Source: Aselliscus stoliczkanus (Eukaryota > Chordata > Mammalia > Chiroptera > Hipposideridae). From it: a stretch of DNA of 64,000 nt. Below, piece by piece: positions 25,726-35,270 of the stretch (positions are counted from its first letter, which is position 1; the number at the start of each line of letters is the position of its first letter). The stretch is taken from assembly GCA_033961575.1 (NCBI GenBank), contig CM066727.1, positions 117,416,434 through 117,480,433 of the forward strand, written 5' to 3'. The position numbers were made by a program, and so were the translations under genes. The notes below the pieces were generated by a model that saw only the letters and a list, made by a program, of their open reading frames with translations, ran no database searches and was not told where the DNA came from.

Positions 25726-26598
25726 TTAAAAAAGCTCTTTTAACATTTTCTGCAATGTTGGCTTGGTGGTAATGAACTCCTTAAGCTTATTATTTTCTGA
25801 GAAGTTCTTTATCTCTCCTTCAATTTTAAGTAATCGCCGTGCTGGGTAGAGCAATCTTGGTTGTAGATCTTTATTTTGTGTGACTTTGAATATCTCCTGC
25901 CATTCCCTTCTGGCCTGCAAAGTTTCTGAAGAAAAGTCAGCTGTTAGTCTTATAGGAGTTCCTTTGTATGTAACCTGCTGTCTTTCTCTTGCTGCTTTTA
26001 GGATTCTGTCTCTGTCTGTAACCTTTGCCATTTTAACTATGATGTGTCTTGGTGTGGGCCTGTTTGGATTCAGCCTGTTAGGAACTCTCTGTACATCCTG
26101 GGCTTCTTTGTTGATTTCCTTCACCATGGTAGGGAAGTTTTCAGTCATTATTTCTTTAAATACATTCTCAATCCCTTGCTTCTTCTCTTCTCCTTCTGGT
26201 ATTCCTATGACGCGAAGATTGCTGCGTTTCATGTTGTCCCAGAGGTCTCTTAAACTATTTTCATTCTTTTTTATTCTTTTTTCTTTTTGTTGTTCCAGCT
26301 GGGTGATTTCTGCTATTTTGTCTTCTAATTCACTGATCCGCTCCTCTGCTTCATCTACTCTACTGGTGATTCCTTCGAGTGTGTTCTTCATTTCAGTTAT
26401 TGTATTCTTTAGTTCTAACAGGTTGTTTTTTATGGTTTCCCTATCTTGCTTTATGTCCTCGCTAAGTTCCTTAAACATTCTTATCATCAGTGTTCTAAAC
26501 TCTGTCTCTGAAAGTTTGGATCCCTCTGTTTCATTTAGTTCCATTTCTAGAGTTTTCTTGTGATCTTTTACTTGGGCCATGTTTCTTTGTTTCTTCAT
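25726..26598 (-). CDS. L1 ORF1p (RNA-binding chaperone), intact frame, 290 aa
   Basis: ORF1p trimerises, coats L1 RNA and acts as a nucleic-acid chaperone. I chose the ATG at 26596-26598 (MKKQRNMAQ): the longer open frame up to 26646 has no upstream ATG. About residues 40-130 are heptad-rich and charged (coiled coil, with EGITSRVDEAEERISELEDK). The RRM-like part carries NLRVIGIPEGEEKKQGIENV, and the C-terminal domain has RPTPRHIIVKMAKVTDRDRI and ARERQQVTYKGTPIRLTADF. It ends in LKELF. Length is near that of other mammalian ORF1p (about 340 aa in human), slightly shorter. The frame is uninterrupted although ORF2 is broken. Expression is unlikely, because the 5' UTR is very short. Confidence 0.9.
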   Translation of the reverse strand: MKKQRNMAQVKDHKKTLEMELNETEGSKLSETEFRTLMIRMFKELSEDIKQDRETIKNNLLELKNTITEMKNTLEGITSRVDEAEERISELEDKIAEITQLEQQKEKRIKKNENSLRDLWDNMKRSNLRVIGIPEGEEKKQGIENVFKEIMTENFPTMVKEINKEAQDVQRVPNRLNPNRPTPRHIIVKMAKVTDRDRILKAARERQQVTYKGTPIRLTADFSSETLQARREWQEIFKVTQNKDLQPRLLYPARRLLKIEGEIKNFSENNKLKEFITTKPTLQKMLKELF

Positions 26599-26814
26599 TC
26601 TGGCTGTCGTTCTGTGAATGCTTCGATGTATTAGATAGATCACCAATCTTGACGTGGCCTCCTCTTTAGGTCCTTCGTTTAGAGGTTCTGTTCATCTAAT
26701 GTTCAGGCCACTCCCGAGGTTAAATGTTGCATAAACTATTTGTAATTTTGATGTGATCCTGGGAGGCAGTTCGGAGAGCGTCCATCTATTCTGTCATCTT
26801 ACCAGAACTCTCCC
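26599..26814 (-). promoter_or_regulatory. Very short L1 5' UTR, possibly spliced
   Basis: Only about 215 bp separate the 5' target-site duplication from ORF1, against about 1.4 kb in the copy at 1466-4638. The first part (26814 to about 26665) lines up with the first 150 bp or so of that longer 5' UTR (4638 to about 4490). The remainder lines up directly with the sequence just before ORF1 (GGTGATCTATCTAATACATC, also at 31625-31644). The middle of the 5' UTR is therefore missing, while the true 5' end is retained. Confidence 0.7.
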
Positions 26815-26830
26815 CAACCCCTCATTTTCT
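26815..26830. repeat. Target-site duplication, right copy
   Basis: Exact 16-bp repeat of 21243-21258. Confidence 0.95.
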
Positions 26831-28330
26831 GATGCCAGGAAACCACTGATCTGTGTTTGCTTGGTCTAGAGTTCCACATAGATGAAGTCATATAGTGTGT
26901 GTTCTTTTGTCAAGTGCCATTCAAATCTCTTGCTCATTTTCTATGATGTTTTGGTCTTCTTATTGAGTTGTAAGAGATATTGATCTGCCTGAATATGAGT
27001 CTTTGTCAGATATATGTATTGTAAATGTTTTCTCCCAGTGTATGGCTTGCACTTTCATTCTCTTAACAGTGCCTTTTGAAGAACAGAATCTTTTAATTTT
27101 TATGATGTTCAGTGTCTCAATTTATCCTTGTATGGTTTGTGTGTTTGTGTTTTTCTTCTGTGTTTTCTTTTGGAAGTTAAACAGTTTTAATTTTTGCATT
27201 TAGGTCTGTGATCCAGTTTGAATAATTTTTGTGTAAGTGTGAAGGTTTACAGATATCCAGTTGTTTCAGCTCCATTTGTTGAGAGGACTATCTTTTCCCC
27301 ATTTAATTACCTTGGCACCTTTGTTGAAAAATCAATTGACCATATAAGTGAGGGTCTCTTCTGTTCTGTGAATCTATATATCTCTCTTTATACCCATACT
27401 GCACTGTCTTGACTATTATAGCTTTATAGTAAGTCTTAAAATGAGGTAGTGTAAGTCCTATAACATAGTTCTTTTTAAAACTTCTTTTATGCTAGACCTT
27501 TTGTGTTTTCATGTAAGTTTTAGAATCAGCTTTATTTTAGAACAAACTTCTGTGGATAAAGTTTTTGGCATTTTTATTGCAGTTATGTTTTGGGGGAGAA
27601 TTGACATCATAAGAATATTGAGTCTTCCAATCCATGATTATGGTATATCTTTCTAGGTCTTTTTGGTATATCTATTTAGGTCTTATGGTATATCTATTTA
27701 GATCTTTAATTTCTTTAGTAATGTTTTGTAGTTTTCCATGTACAGATCATATATGTAACATATTTTGTTACATTAATCTCTAAGTATTTTATGTTTTTTG
27801 ATGTTATTGTAAGTGGTAGAGACACTACTGACTTTTATATATTCACCTTATATTCTTCAGCCTTATTAAATTCATTTACTATTTCTAGTAGCTTTTTTGT
27901 AGAATCTTGAGGATTTTCCACATACACACTCATGCTCTCTATGACTAAGAACACGTTTTGCTTTTTCCTGTCCAATCTGAATGCCTTTTATTTCTTTTTA
28001 TTACTTCATTGCACTGGCTAGGACCTCTGATACAATACTGAATCAAAGTGTCAAGAGTGTATATCATTGCCTTGCTCCCAATCTTAGGGGGACAGTGTTC
28101 AACTTTTTTTTTTTTTTTTACCATAGAGTATGATGATTGCTGTAGGTTTTTATTTATATTTGTCCTTTATCAGGTTGAGGAAATTCTATCTCTAGTTGTT
28201 CTAAAAGATTTGTTTTATTTTAATCATGGATGGATGTTGACTTTCGTCAAATAGCTGCATCTAATGAGAATCTCCTATGATTTGATTTGCCTCATACAGT
28301 GAGTTGTATTGACTGATTTTTGAATATTAA
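26831..28330 (-). repeat. Older L1M, 3' part of ORF2 (right half of nested host element)
   Basis: Antisense L1M sequence: TTCTCCCAGTGTATGGCTTG, TTTCATTCTCTTAACAGTGC, GATATCCAGTTGTTTCAGC, TACCTTGGCACCTTTGTTGA and TTGAGTCTTCCAATCCATGA. It continues the 21050-21258 piece. Decay is greater than in the inserted L1, as expected for the older host. A T run near 28104 and small internal duplications (around 27660-27710) are present. Confidence 0.8.
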
Positions 28331-28939
28331 ACCAACTCAGCTCCTGGTGTTCAATCTACCTATTCAAGTGCAGTTTAGTATTCAGCAACAGATTCAAAAG
28401 GGCCCCATGAAGATTTTTGGTGCTTTGTCTCTGTGTAGTCCTTCCTCTCCAGCACTTTGCCTCATAACTTTCAGCCACCTCAGCCTCAGTCTGCATTCTC
28501 TGCCTCCTAAACTCAGTAAGGATGCCAGGCTGTGTTAGGGTTCTATCTCCTTGCATAGCTTCTGGAAAGTACCTCCAGGCAAAAAGCTAGGGCATAGACA
28601 GAGCTCACCTTATGTGTTTCCCTTTCCGAAGAGACCGCAGCTCTGCCTTGGCTGTTCCCCAGCCAGCACTGCCTCATGTATTCTATCCAGTTTTCTAGCT
28701 GTGTTTGGTGAAAAGAAAAGTCCAGGACCAGTTAGCTATTCTGCTATGGTTAAATGCTGAAATTGGTTGCAAGGACTCTTAATGGCAGATATTACGCTTG
28801 TTCTTTTCTCTGATTCTTGAATACTAGGGCTTGCTGTGTCCTTGGTAAATGTTTTTTAAAGATCTGTCCAATACAATGATTTCTGACCTTTTGAATCACT
28901 TTTTCTTGAAGTTGGCATTTCATTGAGCTTCAACTCTAT
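28331..28939. other. Intergenic DNA, nothing recognised
   Basis: Short frames on both strands without recognisable product. Confidence 0.5.
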
Positions 28940-29110
28940 GTCAGACATGGATCAGTATTCAATCTGTATTTTATCGTTATAGCAACCTATGATATAGATA
29001 CTACATTTTACAAAGAAGGAGATGAAGATGTAAATTGATGTAAAGTGACTTGTGCAAAATCAGAGTGATTGAATTAGAATTCATCTCTGACTTAAAATCC
29101 GAGGATTTTA
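28940..29110 (-). repeat. MIR SINE fragment, antisense
   Basis: TCAACTCTATGTCAGACATG, TACAAAGAAGGAGATGAAG, AAAGTGACTTGTGCAAAATC and ATTAGAATTCATCTCTGACT fit the complement of MIR. Confidence 0.6.
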
Positions 29111-29789
29111 AATGGTTCCAAGGTAATCTCCCTCTGAGATTTTGATAAAACTCACTTATGAATCTGGCCCTCAGAAATAAGACTATTAACATATACCAAA
29201 AATGTGTGTACAATTTCAGAGGGTTCACAGACACTGGAGCCCATCCACAAATAAGCCCAATCACCAACACCAGCAAGGGGAACCCTGGCTAATGTAGCCA
29301 TCCATACCACTCACTGTCATCTTAAACCCTTGGTGAACTTATGAACTTTCCTTTCAGCCTTATGTGGTTCTATATTACCTTTACAATTATGCCTCATACA
29401 AGGTCAGACAATTAAGTTCACGAACTCATCCTAGAAAAAGTGCTACATACCTTATTGCTGAATAGCACTATGGTCACCTTCAAAGTACTCCCCTTGGGAA
29501 GCTATGCACCAATGCCAGAGCCTAGTGCACCCTTCAAAGAAATTTGGGAGCTCTTTTTCTGGAATGGCCATCAGAGCCAGGGTCATCATGTTACCCTTGA
29601 TGTCCTGAATGTCTTCAAAATGTCTTCCTTCCAATATTTCCTTTATCTTCGAGTAAAGAAAGAAGTCACTGGGGGCTAGATCAGGTGAGTATGGAGGGTG
29701 TTTCAATCCAGTCATTTGTTAGTGGCTAAAAACTCTCTCACAGATAGTGCTGTGTGAGCTGGTGCATTGTCATGATGTAAGAGCCATGG

Positions 29790-29814
29790 ATTGTTTTTGT
29801 TTCTTTTTTAAAGT

Positions 29815-29847
<33 letters not shown>

Positions 29848-30331
29848 GTAGTAGTAGTAGTAGTTACATATGTACAAAACAAAGCAATAGTTATTTTTTT
29901 CACCCCTTACAAAGTGATTCCCCCTCCCCTGCCTCCCCACTCCCGATATCATACATAACTATTACTATTCCATTGACTCCATCCCCAAACTATATTCCAC
30001 ATCGCATGACTATATATGTGTTAAATTATAGTTGACATGTAATATTATTCAGTGGCAGGTTCAGATGTACAGTGCAGTGGTAAGGCCACTACACCATCCA
30101 TGAAGTGGTCTCCCTAAAAAGACATGCGTCCTTCTGTTCCCCTAAAAAAAAAAATATTTACAACCTTATTGATTATATTCCCTAAACTGTCCCTTCTGTC
30201 TCTGCAGTAGTATTGTAGTTATCAGTTTATGTTGCCTTGTCCCTTCCCCTTCTCCCACATGCCCATCCCCATCCTATCTAGGCCTCATCAGTATTTTCTT
30301 TGTGTCTCTAAGACTATTTCTGTTTACATTG
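29790..30331 (-). mobile_element. L1 3' end inserted into the mariner copy
   Basis: 5'-truncated L1 3' UTR in antisense. AAGAGCCATGG is duplicated at 29779-29789 and 30332-30342 and matches an uninterrupted segment of mariner copies 2 and 3 (35887 and 53761). The element tail carries (ATT)n and (AGT)n triplets at 29817-29865. The mariner was therefore in place before this L1 arrived. Confidence 0.88.
29817..29865. repeat. (ATT)n(AGT)n microsatellite
   Basis: ATT units followed by five AGT units at the L1 tail. Confidence 0.95.
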
Positions 30332-30716
30332 AAGAGCCATGGCTTGTTGACAAAAAGTTCAGGCGGTCTAACTTTTTCATGCATTCTTTTCAGGACTTCC
30401 AAACAGTAAACTTGGTTAATTGTATGTCCAGTTGGTACAAATTCATAATGAATAATTCCTTTGATGTCAAAAAAGGTTAGCAACATCACTGCAACAAGTT
30501 TGCAGACTTAATTGTTAGACCTTATAACTCATAAGACCACCATTTTCCTGCTGTGACCCTGCCCTCAGCAGGATTTAACGTGAATACACATGGGCATATA
30601 CTTGTCTGTTAAGACCACGCCTTCTCGTGCCATGACTTGCCTTATCACTAGATAACGCTTAAGAAATGGATCCTAAAAAGGAGGCTATTTTTAGAACTAG
30701 TTTTACATTTTCTCTT

Positions 30717-30730
30717 AAAAGATCATCAGA
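30717..30730. repeat. Target-site duplication, left copy
   Basis: AAAAGATCATCAGA, repeated at 33925-33938. Part of the A run in the right copy could belong to the poly(A) tail. Confidence 0.85.
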
Positions 30731-31681
30731 GGGAGATGAGAGAGGGCAAGCCCTGTGAGGGAAGCCCCAGCTGTGGGAAGCTTCTCTGGTTGGGGGAGAG
30801 ACCCTCCAGCCACACACCAAGCTCACCAGCCCAGAGTTCCTTTGCCGGGAAGAGAAGTTCCAAGATAGCTGGCAGTAAATTAGTGGGGACTCTCTTTGCT
30901 CAGCTCGGTGAGGCTGAGAGCGGCTGGAGAAGAAGTGGGGCCGGCGCCCGGGCTTGCTCGCCAGTGAGCACTTACCTGGTTCCTGGTGGAGGGAGTGGCT
31001 GTATGAGCCGGGCCCGGGAGCCTGTGGGGACGGACTGAACTGAACACCTTTGGTGCAGAGGCTGGAGGTTTTTGGACTGTTGTTCCCCTGGTGTGGAGCC
31101 TGCATGTGGGTGGTGTACAGGAGGGCGCCATTTTGTCAGGGTTGGGCTCTCCCACGGAGGATCAGGTCCGAGACCTCATTGGTCTGGTGAAATTGGCGCA
31201 CAAGTGCGTGTGCACGCACGCATGCGGCCTTGGATCCCCACCCTCCACCCGGCTTATACTGCGTTGCCAGGGAAACACAGGGCGGGTGTCCTCCAGCTCC
31301 AAGAGGCTGCTCACTGAGACCCAGGAGGGCGCGAGCTGCCTTGGATCCCCACCCTCCGCAGGGCTTGTGCTGCGTTGCCAGGGAAACGCCTGGTGGGCAT
31401 GCTCCGGCTCCAACAGGCTGCTCACTGAGACCGCGGGAGTGCGCAAGCTGCCTCGGGTCCCGGCTCTCCGCACTGCACTTGCAGAGTTTCCAGGCTGGCG
31501 ATTGGTTGTCGGGCTGCTAGGTCTGATCTGCGAGCGACTGATTGGGACAGGCTGAGACTGGGAGTTTTCCTGGGAGTGTTGGGCCGTGAGTTTTGTACCT
31601 GCATTATCCAGCTGGGGCTCTCCTGGTGATCTATCTAATACATCAAAGCAATCCCAGAGCAAGAGCCAGAATGGGGAAACA
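30731..31681 (+). promoter_or_regulatory. L1 5' UTR with about two and a half 111-bp monomers
   Basis: GC- and CpG-rich leader of the internally deleted L1. GGATCCCCACCCTCC occurs at 31232 and again at 31343, and a weaker third match (GGGTCCCGGCTCTCC) starts near 31455, giving a period of 111-112 bp. Each unit also holds TGCGTTGCCAGGGAAAC and AGGCTGCTCACTGAGAC. Tandem promoter monomers are known from mouse L1; whether this block acts as a promoter is inference. The leader differs from those of the 1.5-4.6 and 21-27 kb L1 copies except just before ORF1. Confidence 0.7.
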
Positions 31682-32542
31682 ATGAAACATGTCACAAGTA
31701 AAGATCAGAAGAAACCTCTAGAAATGGAACTAAATGAAACAGACGGATCCAACCTTTCAGAGACAGAGTTTAGAACACTGATGATAAGAATGTTTAACAA
31801 ACTTAGTGAGGACATAAGGAAGGACAGAGAAATCATAAAAAACAGCCAGTTAGAACTAAAGAATACAATAACTGAAATGAAGAACACACTCGAAGGAATC
31901 ACCGGTAGAGCAGATGAAGCAGAGGAGCAGATCAGCGACTTAGAAGACAAAATACCAGAAATCACCCAGTTGGAACAACAAAAAGACCAAAGAATAAAAA
32001 ACAATGAAAATAGTTTAAGAGCCCTATGGGACAAGATGACGCGCAACCACCTTCGACTTATAGGAATACCAGAAGGAGAAGAGAAGAAGCAAGGGGTCGA
32101 GAATGTATTTGAAAAAATAATGACTGAAAACTTCCCTACCCTGGTGAACGAAATCAACATACATGCCCAGGAAGTGCAGAGGGTTCCAAACAAACTGAAC
32201 CCAAACAGGTCCACACCAAGACACATCGTAGTTAAAATGGCAAAGGTTAAAGAGAGAGACAGAATCCTAGAGGCTGCAAGAGAAAGACAGCAGGTTACAT
32301 ACAAAGGTACTCCTGTTAGACTAACAGCTGACTTGTCTACAGAAACTCTGCAGGCCAGAAAGGAGTGGCAGGAGATCTTCAAAGTGACACAAAATAAAGG
32401 GCTACAACCAGGATTGCTCTACCCAGCATGGCTATCATTTAAAATTGAAGGAGAAATAAAGAGCTTCTCAGAAAAGAATAAGCTTAAGGAATTCATTACC
32501 ACTAAGCCAGCATTGCAAGAAATGTTAAAAGAGCTTTTTTAA
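31682..32542 (+). CDS. L1 ORF1p, intact frame, 286 aa
   Basis: Same protein as the 25726-26598 frame and easily aligned throughout. It has an N-terminal basic segment, a coiled coil from about residue 45 to 125 (EGITGRADEAEEQISDLEDK), the RRM-like part with LRLIGIPEGEEKKQGVENVF, and a C-terminal domain with TPRHIVVKMAKVKERDRILE and ARERQQVTYKGTPVRLTADL. It ends in LKELF. I start at the ATG 31682 (MKHVTS); the open frame extends upstream to 31586 without an earlier ATG. In the other copy the corresponding start lies 12 nt upstream, where ATG here is out of frame. The long open frame fits either recent insertion or selection for ORF1p, and the two cannot be separated from one copy. Confidence 0.9.
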   Translation: MKHVTSKDQKKPLEMELNETDGSNLSETEFRTLMIRMFNKLSEDIRKDREIIKNSQLELKNTITEMKNTLEGITGRADEAEEQISDLEDKIPEITQLEQQKDQRIKNNENSLRALWDKMTRNHLRLIGIPEGEEKKQGVENVFEKIMTENFPTLVNEINIHAQEVQRVPNKLNPNRSTPRHIVVKMAKVKERDRILEAARERQQVTYKGTPVRLTADLSTETLQARKEWQEIFKVTQNKGLQPGLLYPAWLSFKIEGEIKSFSEKNKLKEFITTKPALQEMLKELF

Positions 32543-32598
32543 ACAAAAGAAAGGGGTAAACAAGCTAACCCAGGAAGACCAGGAATACAAATAACAAA

Positions 32599-33180
32599 AT
32601 GGCAATGCATATGCACCTATCAATAATCATTTTAAATGTAAATGGGCTAAATGCTCCAATCAAAAGACAGAGAGTGGCTGAGTGGATAAGAAAATAGGAC
32701 ACATGTATATGCTGTTTACAGATGGAATAAGATATTTCATGCAAATGGAAATGAGAAAAAAAAAAGCTGGAGTACCAATACTTATTTTGGACAAAATAGA
32801 CTTTAAAATGACTACAATCAAAGACAAAGAAGGGCACTAGAACCCTAATAAACATCTATGCACCCAACATAGGAACCCCTAATTACACATAACAGATTTT
32901 GACAGACATAAAGACAGAGATCAACAGTAACACTATCATAGCAGGGGACTTCAGCATCCCATTGTCACCAATGGACAGACCCTTTAGACAGAAAACCAAC
33001 ACAGAAAGAGTGGCCTTAAATGACACTTTAGACCAGCAGGACTTCGTCGATATTTTTAGAGCATTTCACCCTGAAACAACAGAATATACATTCTTCTCAA
33101 GTACACATGGGACATTTTCCAAGATAGACCACGTTAGGCCACAAAACAAGTCTTAGTAAATTTAAGAAGATTGAAGTCAT
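32599..33180 (+). pseudogene. L1 ORF2 endonuclease remnant
   Basis: Starts at ATG 32599, 56 bp after ORF1, with [13 protein letters not shown], but meets a stop (TAG near 32695) within about 35 codons. Downstream, VNIYAP-type sequence, GDFSIPLSPMDRP (32899-33156) and FSKIDHV survive in other frames. The 35-bp deletion near 32840 adds a frameshift. The segment ends at the junction with 3' UTR sequence near 33180. No reverse transcriptase follows. Confidence 0.85.
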
Positions 33181-33938
33181 AGCAAGCAGATATAAAGGAA
33201 AAACTGATGGTTGCTGGCTGGGAGGGAGTGAAGATGAGGGAGAGGGGGAAGGTTTTGGACAGCGTAGGTGGGTGATTACAATGTTGCTGCAGGGATATGG
33301 AGGCAGTTCTGGGAAGGTAATTGATAATGTTTTGAAGAGACTATTATGTTAAGTGAAATGAGTCAGTCGGAGAAAGACAAGTACCATATGATCTCACTTA
33401 TATGTGGAATCTGAAAAACTGAATGAATGAGCAAAGTAAACAGACTCATAGATATAGAGGAAAAACTGAGGGTTGCTAGTTGGGAGGGGGGTGGGGATAA
33501 GGGATAACGTGAAGGGATTAGACAGCATAAATAGGCAACTACAATATTGCCACAGGGATTTGAAACACAGTTCGGGGAATATAATAATGTTGTAAAAATT
33601 TTGAGGTCTCTCAGATAGTCACATGTCTTGTTAGGGATACCACTTCATGGATGGAGTAGAGGCTTGATCACTGTACACCTGAAGCTGATGTTGTATAATA
33701 TTGTATGCCAACTGTAACAAATATATAGATGGTCATGGGATGTGGAGTATACTGTGGAAGGGAGTCAAAGGAATTGTAATAGATATATTACATATGTATG
33801 ATATGGGCGGGGAGTGGGGTGGCTAACTGGGGGAGGGGCGTTGTCACTTTGGGGGTAAAGAGTATAACTATTGCATTATGTTGTATACCTGAAACTAATA
33901 AAAAAAAGAAAAAAAAAGAAAAAAAAAAGATCATCAGA

Positions 33939-34225
33939 ACTAATATTATGATTCACTTCCAAGTTTATCTCAAACACTCAGGGCCTGGTCACTGAAATGC
34001 ACGGTCCCACCACAAGTGAGCCTGTGGTATTGCCAGGTAACCCTGCTACATTTCCTAACCCTTTCACTTTCCTAATGTCCTGGGTTATTTCACATTTGTT
34101 CCCTCCAAACCTCCTTCCCATCCTTACTTGCAGCTAGTGACTTTGCTTCCTTTTTTACTGAGAAAATTTCTTCTGATTGCATAAGTGAATGTCCACAGAC
34201 TCCCACAAATACATCTACTAAATGA
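33939..34225. other. Intergenic DNA
   Basis: Short unique-looking stretch between L1 and L2. Confidence 0.5.
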
Positions 34226-35270
34226 CTTGTGTCTGAACTGTTCCCCTTTTCCCATTTCTGTAGACTAACTCTTCTCTTTCAAGGCCATTCTTTCTTTTGT
34301 ATCTTTGATTTCATTCCCTTCTTGCCTTCTCAAGAACATTGCTTCAATTTTTCTCTTTCTACTGCATCAACAATTTTTCCTTTCCTCCTGAATCATTCCC
34401 ATCAGCACACAATAATACATATTGTAATAGCTCTCATCTTTAAAAAGAACAGTCTTGTCACCCTTCATCTTCTTCCAGTTACTACTCCATTTTTCTATTC
34501 CTGATTGACCCCCAAACTCCCAGAGTTGATTTTACTTACTGTCATAAGTTCTTCTCAGTCTTTTTTCAACTCAATTTTTCTAAATCCAACAGTCATTTCT
34601 AAATTCCTCATTCTACAATTCCATTAGCAGCATTCAACAAAATTGATCTCTCTTCTCAACAAAATTGATCTCTCCTCAAAATACTGTACTCATTCATTTT
34701 CAAAGACCCCCACTCTTCTGGTTTGCTCACCTTCCCAGTCACTCTTTCTTGGTCTCCTTCACTGATTCTTCCCTCTTTTATTGGCCTCTAAGAATTAGGA
34801 TATCCTGAGGCACAATCTCTCAATATTCCTCTTCTCTTTATAACTTCATGTCCAGGTGCCTTAGTTCAGTACTCTGGCTAGAACTACTATCTTCCCCAGT
34901 GGGTCCCAGTTAGGGCAATTTTTCCCCCAGCATACAGTTGGCAATATCTGGGGACATTTTTGATTGTCACAACTGGGATCAGGTGCTACTGGACACTAGT
35001 GGGTAGAGGCAAGGGATGCTGCTGAACATCCTAAAATGCATAGAACAACAAAACAAAAATACCCTCCACAGCCAAAAAGTAATAATGTCAACAGTGCCCA
35101 GGCTGAGAAAGCCTGATTTATCCAGCCCTCCTCTCGGAACTCTAGACTTCTGTGCTCAACTTCCTACTCAACATCTTCATTGGATATTTAACTGATATCT
35201 CAGACTCAACATGCCTCAAACTGAAGTTTGGATTCTCTGTGCCTCAGCTCATTTTCCCTAGAAAACAGAA
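34226..35270 (+). repeat. L2 (LINE-2) ORF2 fragment, interrupted by a MITE
   Basis: Sense L2 reverse-transcriptase region: CAACAAAATTGATCTCTC (from the FDxVDH motif), TTGGTCTCCTTCACTGATTC and CTTCTCTTTATAACTTCATG. After the MITE it resumes with CTCCTCTCGGAACTCTAGAC, CTTCCTACTCAACATCTTC and CTCAAACTGAAG. A local duplication near 34640-34675 repeats the AAAATTGATCTCTC motif. Confidence 0.65.
34897..35117. mobile_element. Ancient hAT-type MITE (MER5A-like)
   Basis: CAGTGGGTCCCAGTTAGGGC at the left and GGCTGAGAAAGCCTG at the right, with interior phrases TGGGGACATTTTTGATTGTC, GGGTAGAGGCAAGGGATGCT and AACATCCTAAAATGC. This matches my memory of MER5A. Inserted in the L2. Confidence 0.75.

Larger units (their letters stand above)
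21259..26814 (-). mobile_element. Younger L1, about 5.5 kb, antisense, with target-site duplication
   Basis: Complete order on the minus strand: short 5' UTR (about 26814-26599), ORF1, a 56-bp spacer, ORF2 in several broken frames, 3' UTR, and an A-rich tail now expanded into (GAAA)n (plus-strand TTTC at 21259-21350). Perfect 16-bp direct repeats at 21243-21258 and 26815-26830 fix both ends. The 3' UTR holds a G-rich/C-rich polypurine tract (about 21400-21450 and 21740-21790), typical of mammalian L1. It sits inside an older L1M. ORF2 damage makes it inactive. Confidence 0.97.
29398..30530 (-). mobile_element. Mariner-derived short element (copy 1), split by an L1 3' end
   Basis: Terminal inverted repeats: GGTCAGACAATTAAG at about 29402-29416 and the complement CTTAATTGTTAGACC at 30508-30522, beside TA dinucleotides. 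On the minus strand the interior encodes the C-terminal half of a mariner transposase, ending about 29455, with PPYSPDLAPSDFFLYSKIKE. The other part lies at 30343-30490 (FVPTGHTINQVYCLEVLKR). An L1 tail at 29790-30331 separates the two. Without that insert the element is about 0.58 kb, like copies 2 and 3. Confidence 0.9.
30731..33924 (+). mobile_element. Internally deleted L1 with intact ORF1 (non-autonomous lineage, copy 2)
   Basis: Bounded by a 14-bp direct repeat (30717-30730 and 33925-33938). Order: GC-rich 5' UTR with monomers, ORF1 (31682-32542), ORF2 start and endonuclease remnant (32599-about 33180), 3' UTR-like block A (about 33185-33340), the last part of ORF2 (about 33345-33430), 3' UTR block B (about 33450-33895) and an A-rich tail. 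Compared with the 21.3-26.8 kb L1, about 3 kb of ORF2 is absent. The endonuclease remnant carries the same 35-bp deletion (junction about 32840) and the same endonuclease/3' UTR junction as the element at 16388-17632. This parallels the half-L1 (HAL1) idea of an element keeping ORF1 without reverse transcriptase, which would need ORF2p from a complete L1. Confidence 0.9.

Noticed and set aside
31091..31555. Overlapping frames of 96-177 aa on both strands
   Set aside because: They lie in the GC-rich monomers of the L1 5' UTR and reflect the tandem repeat, not a conserved protein.
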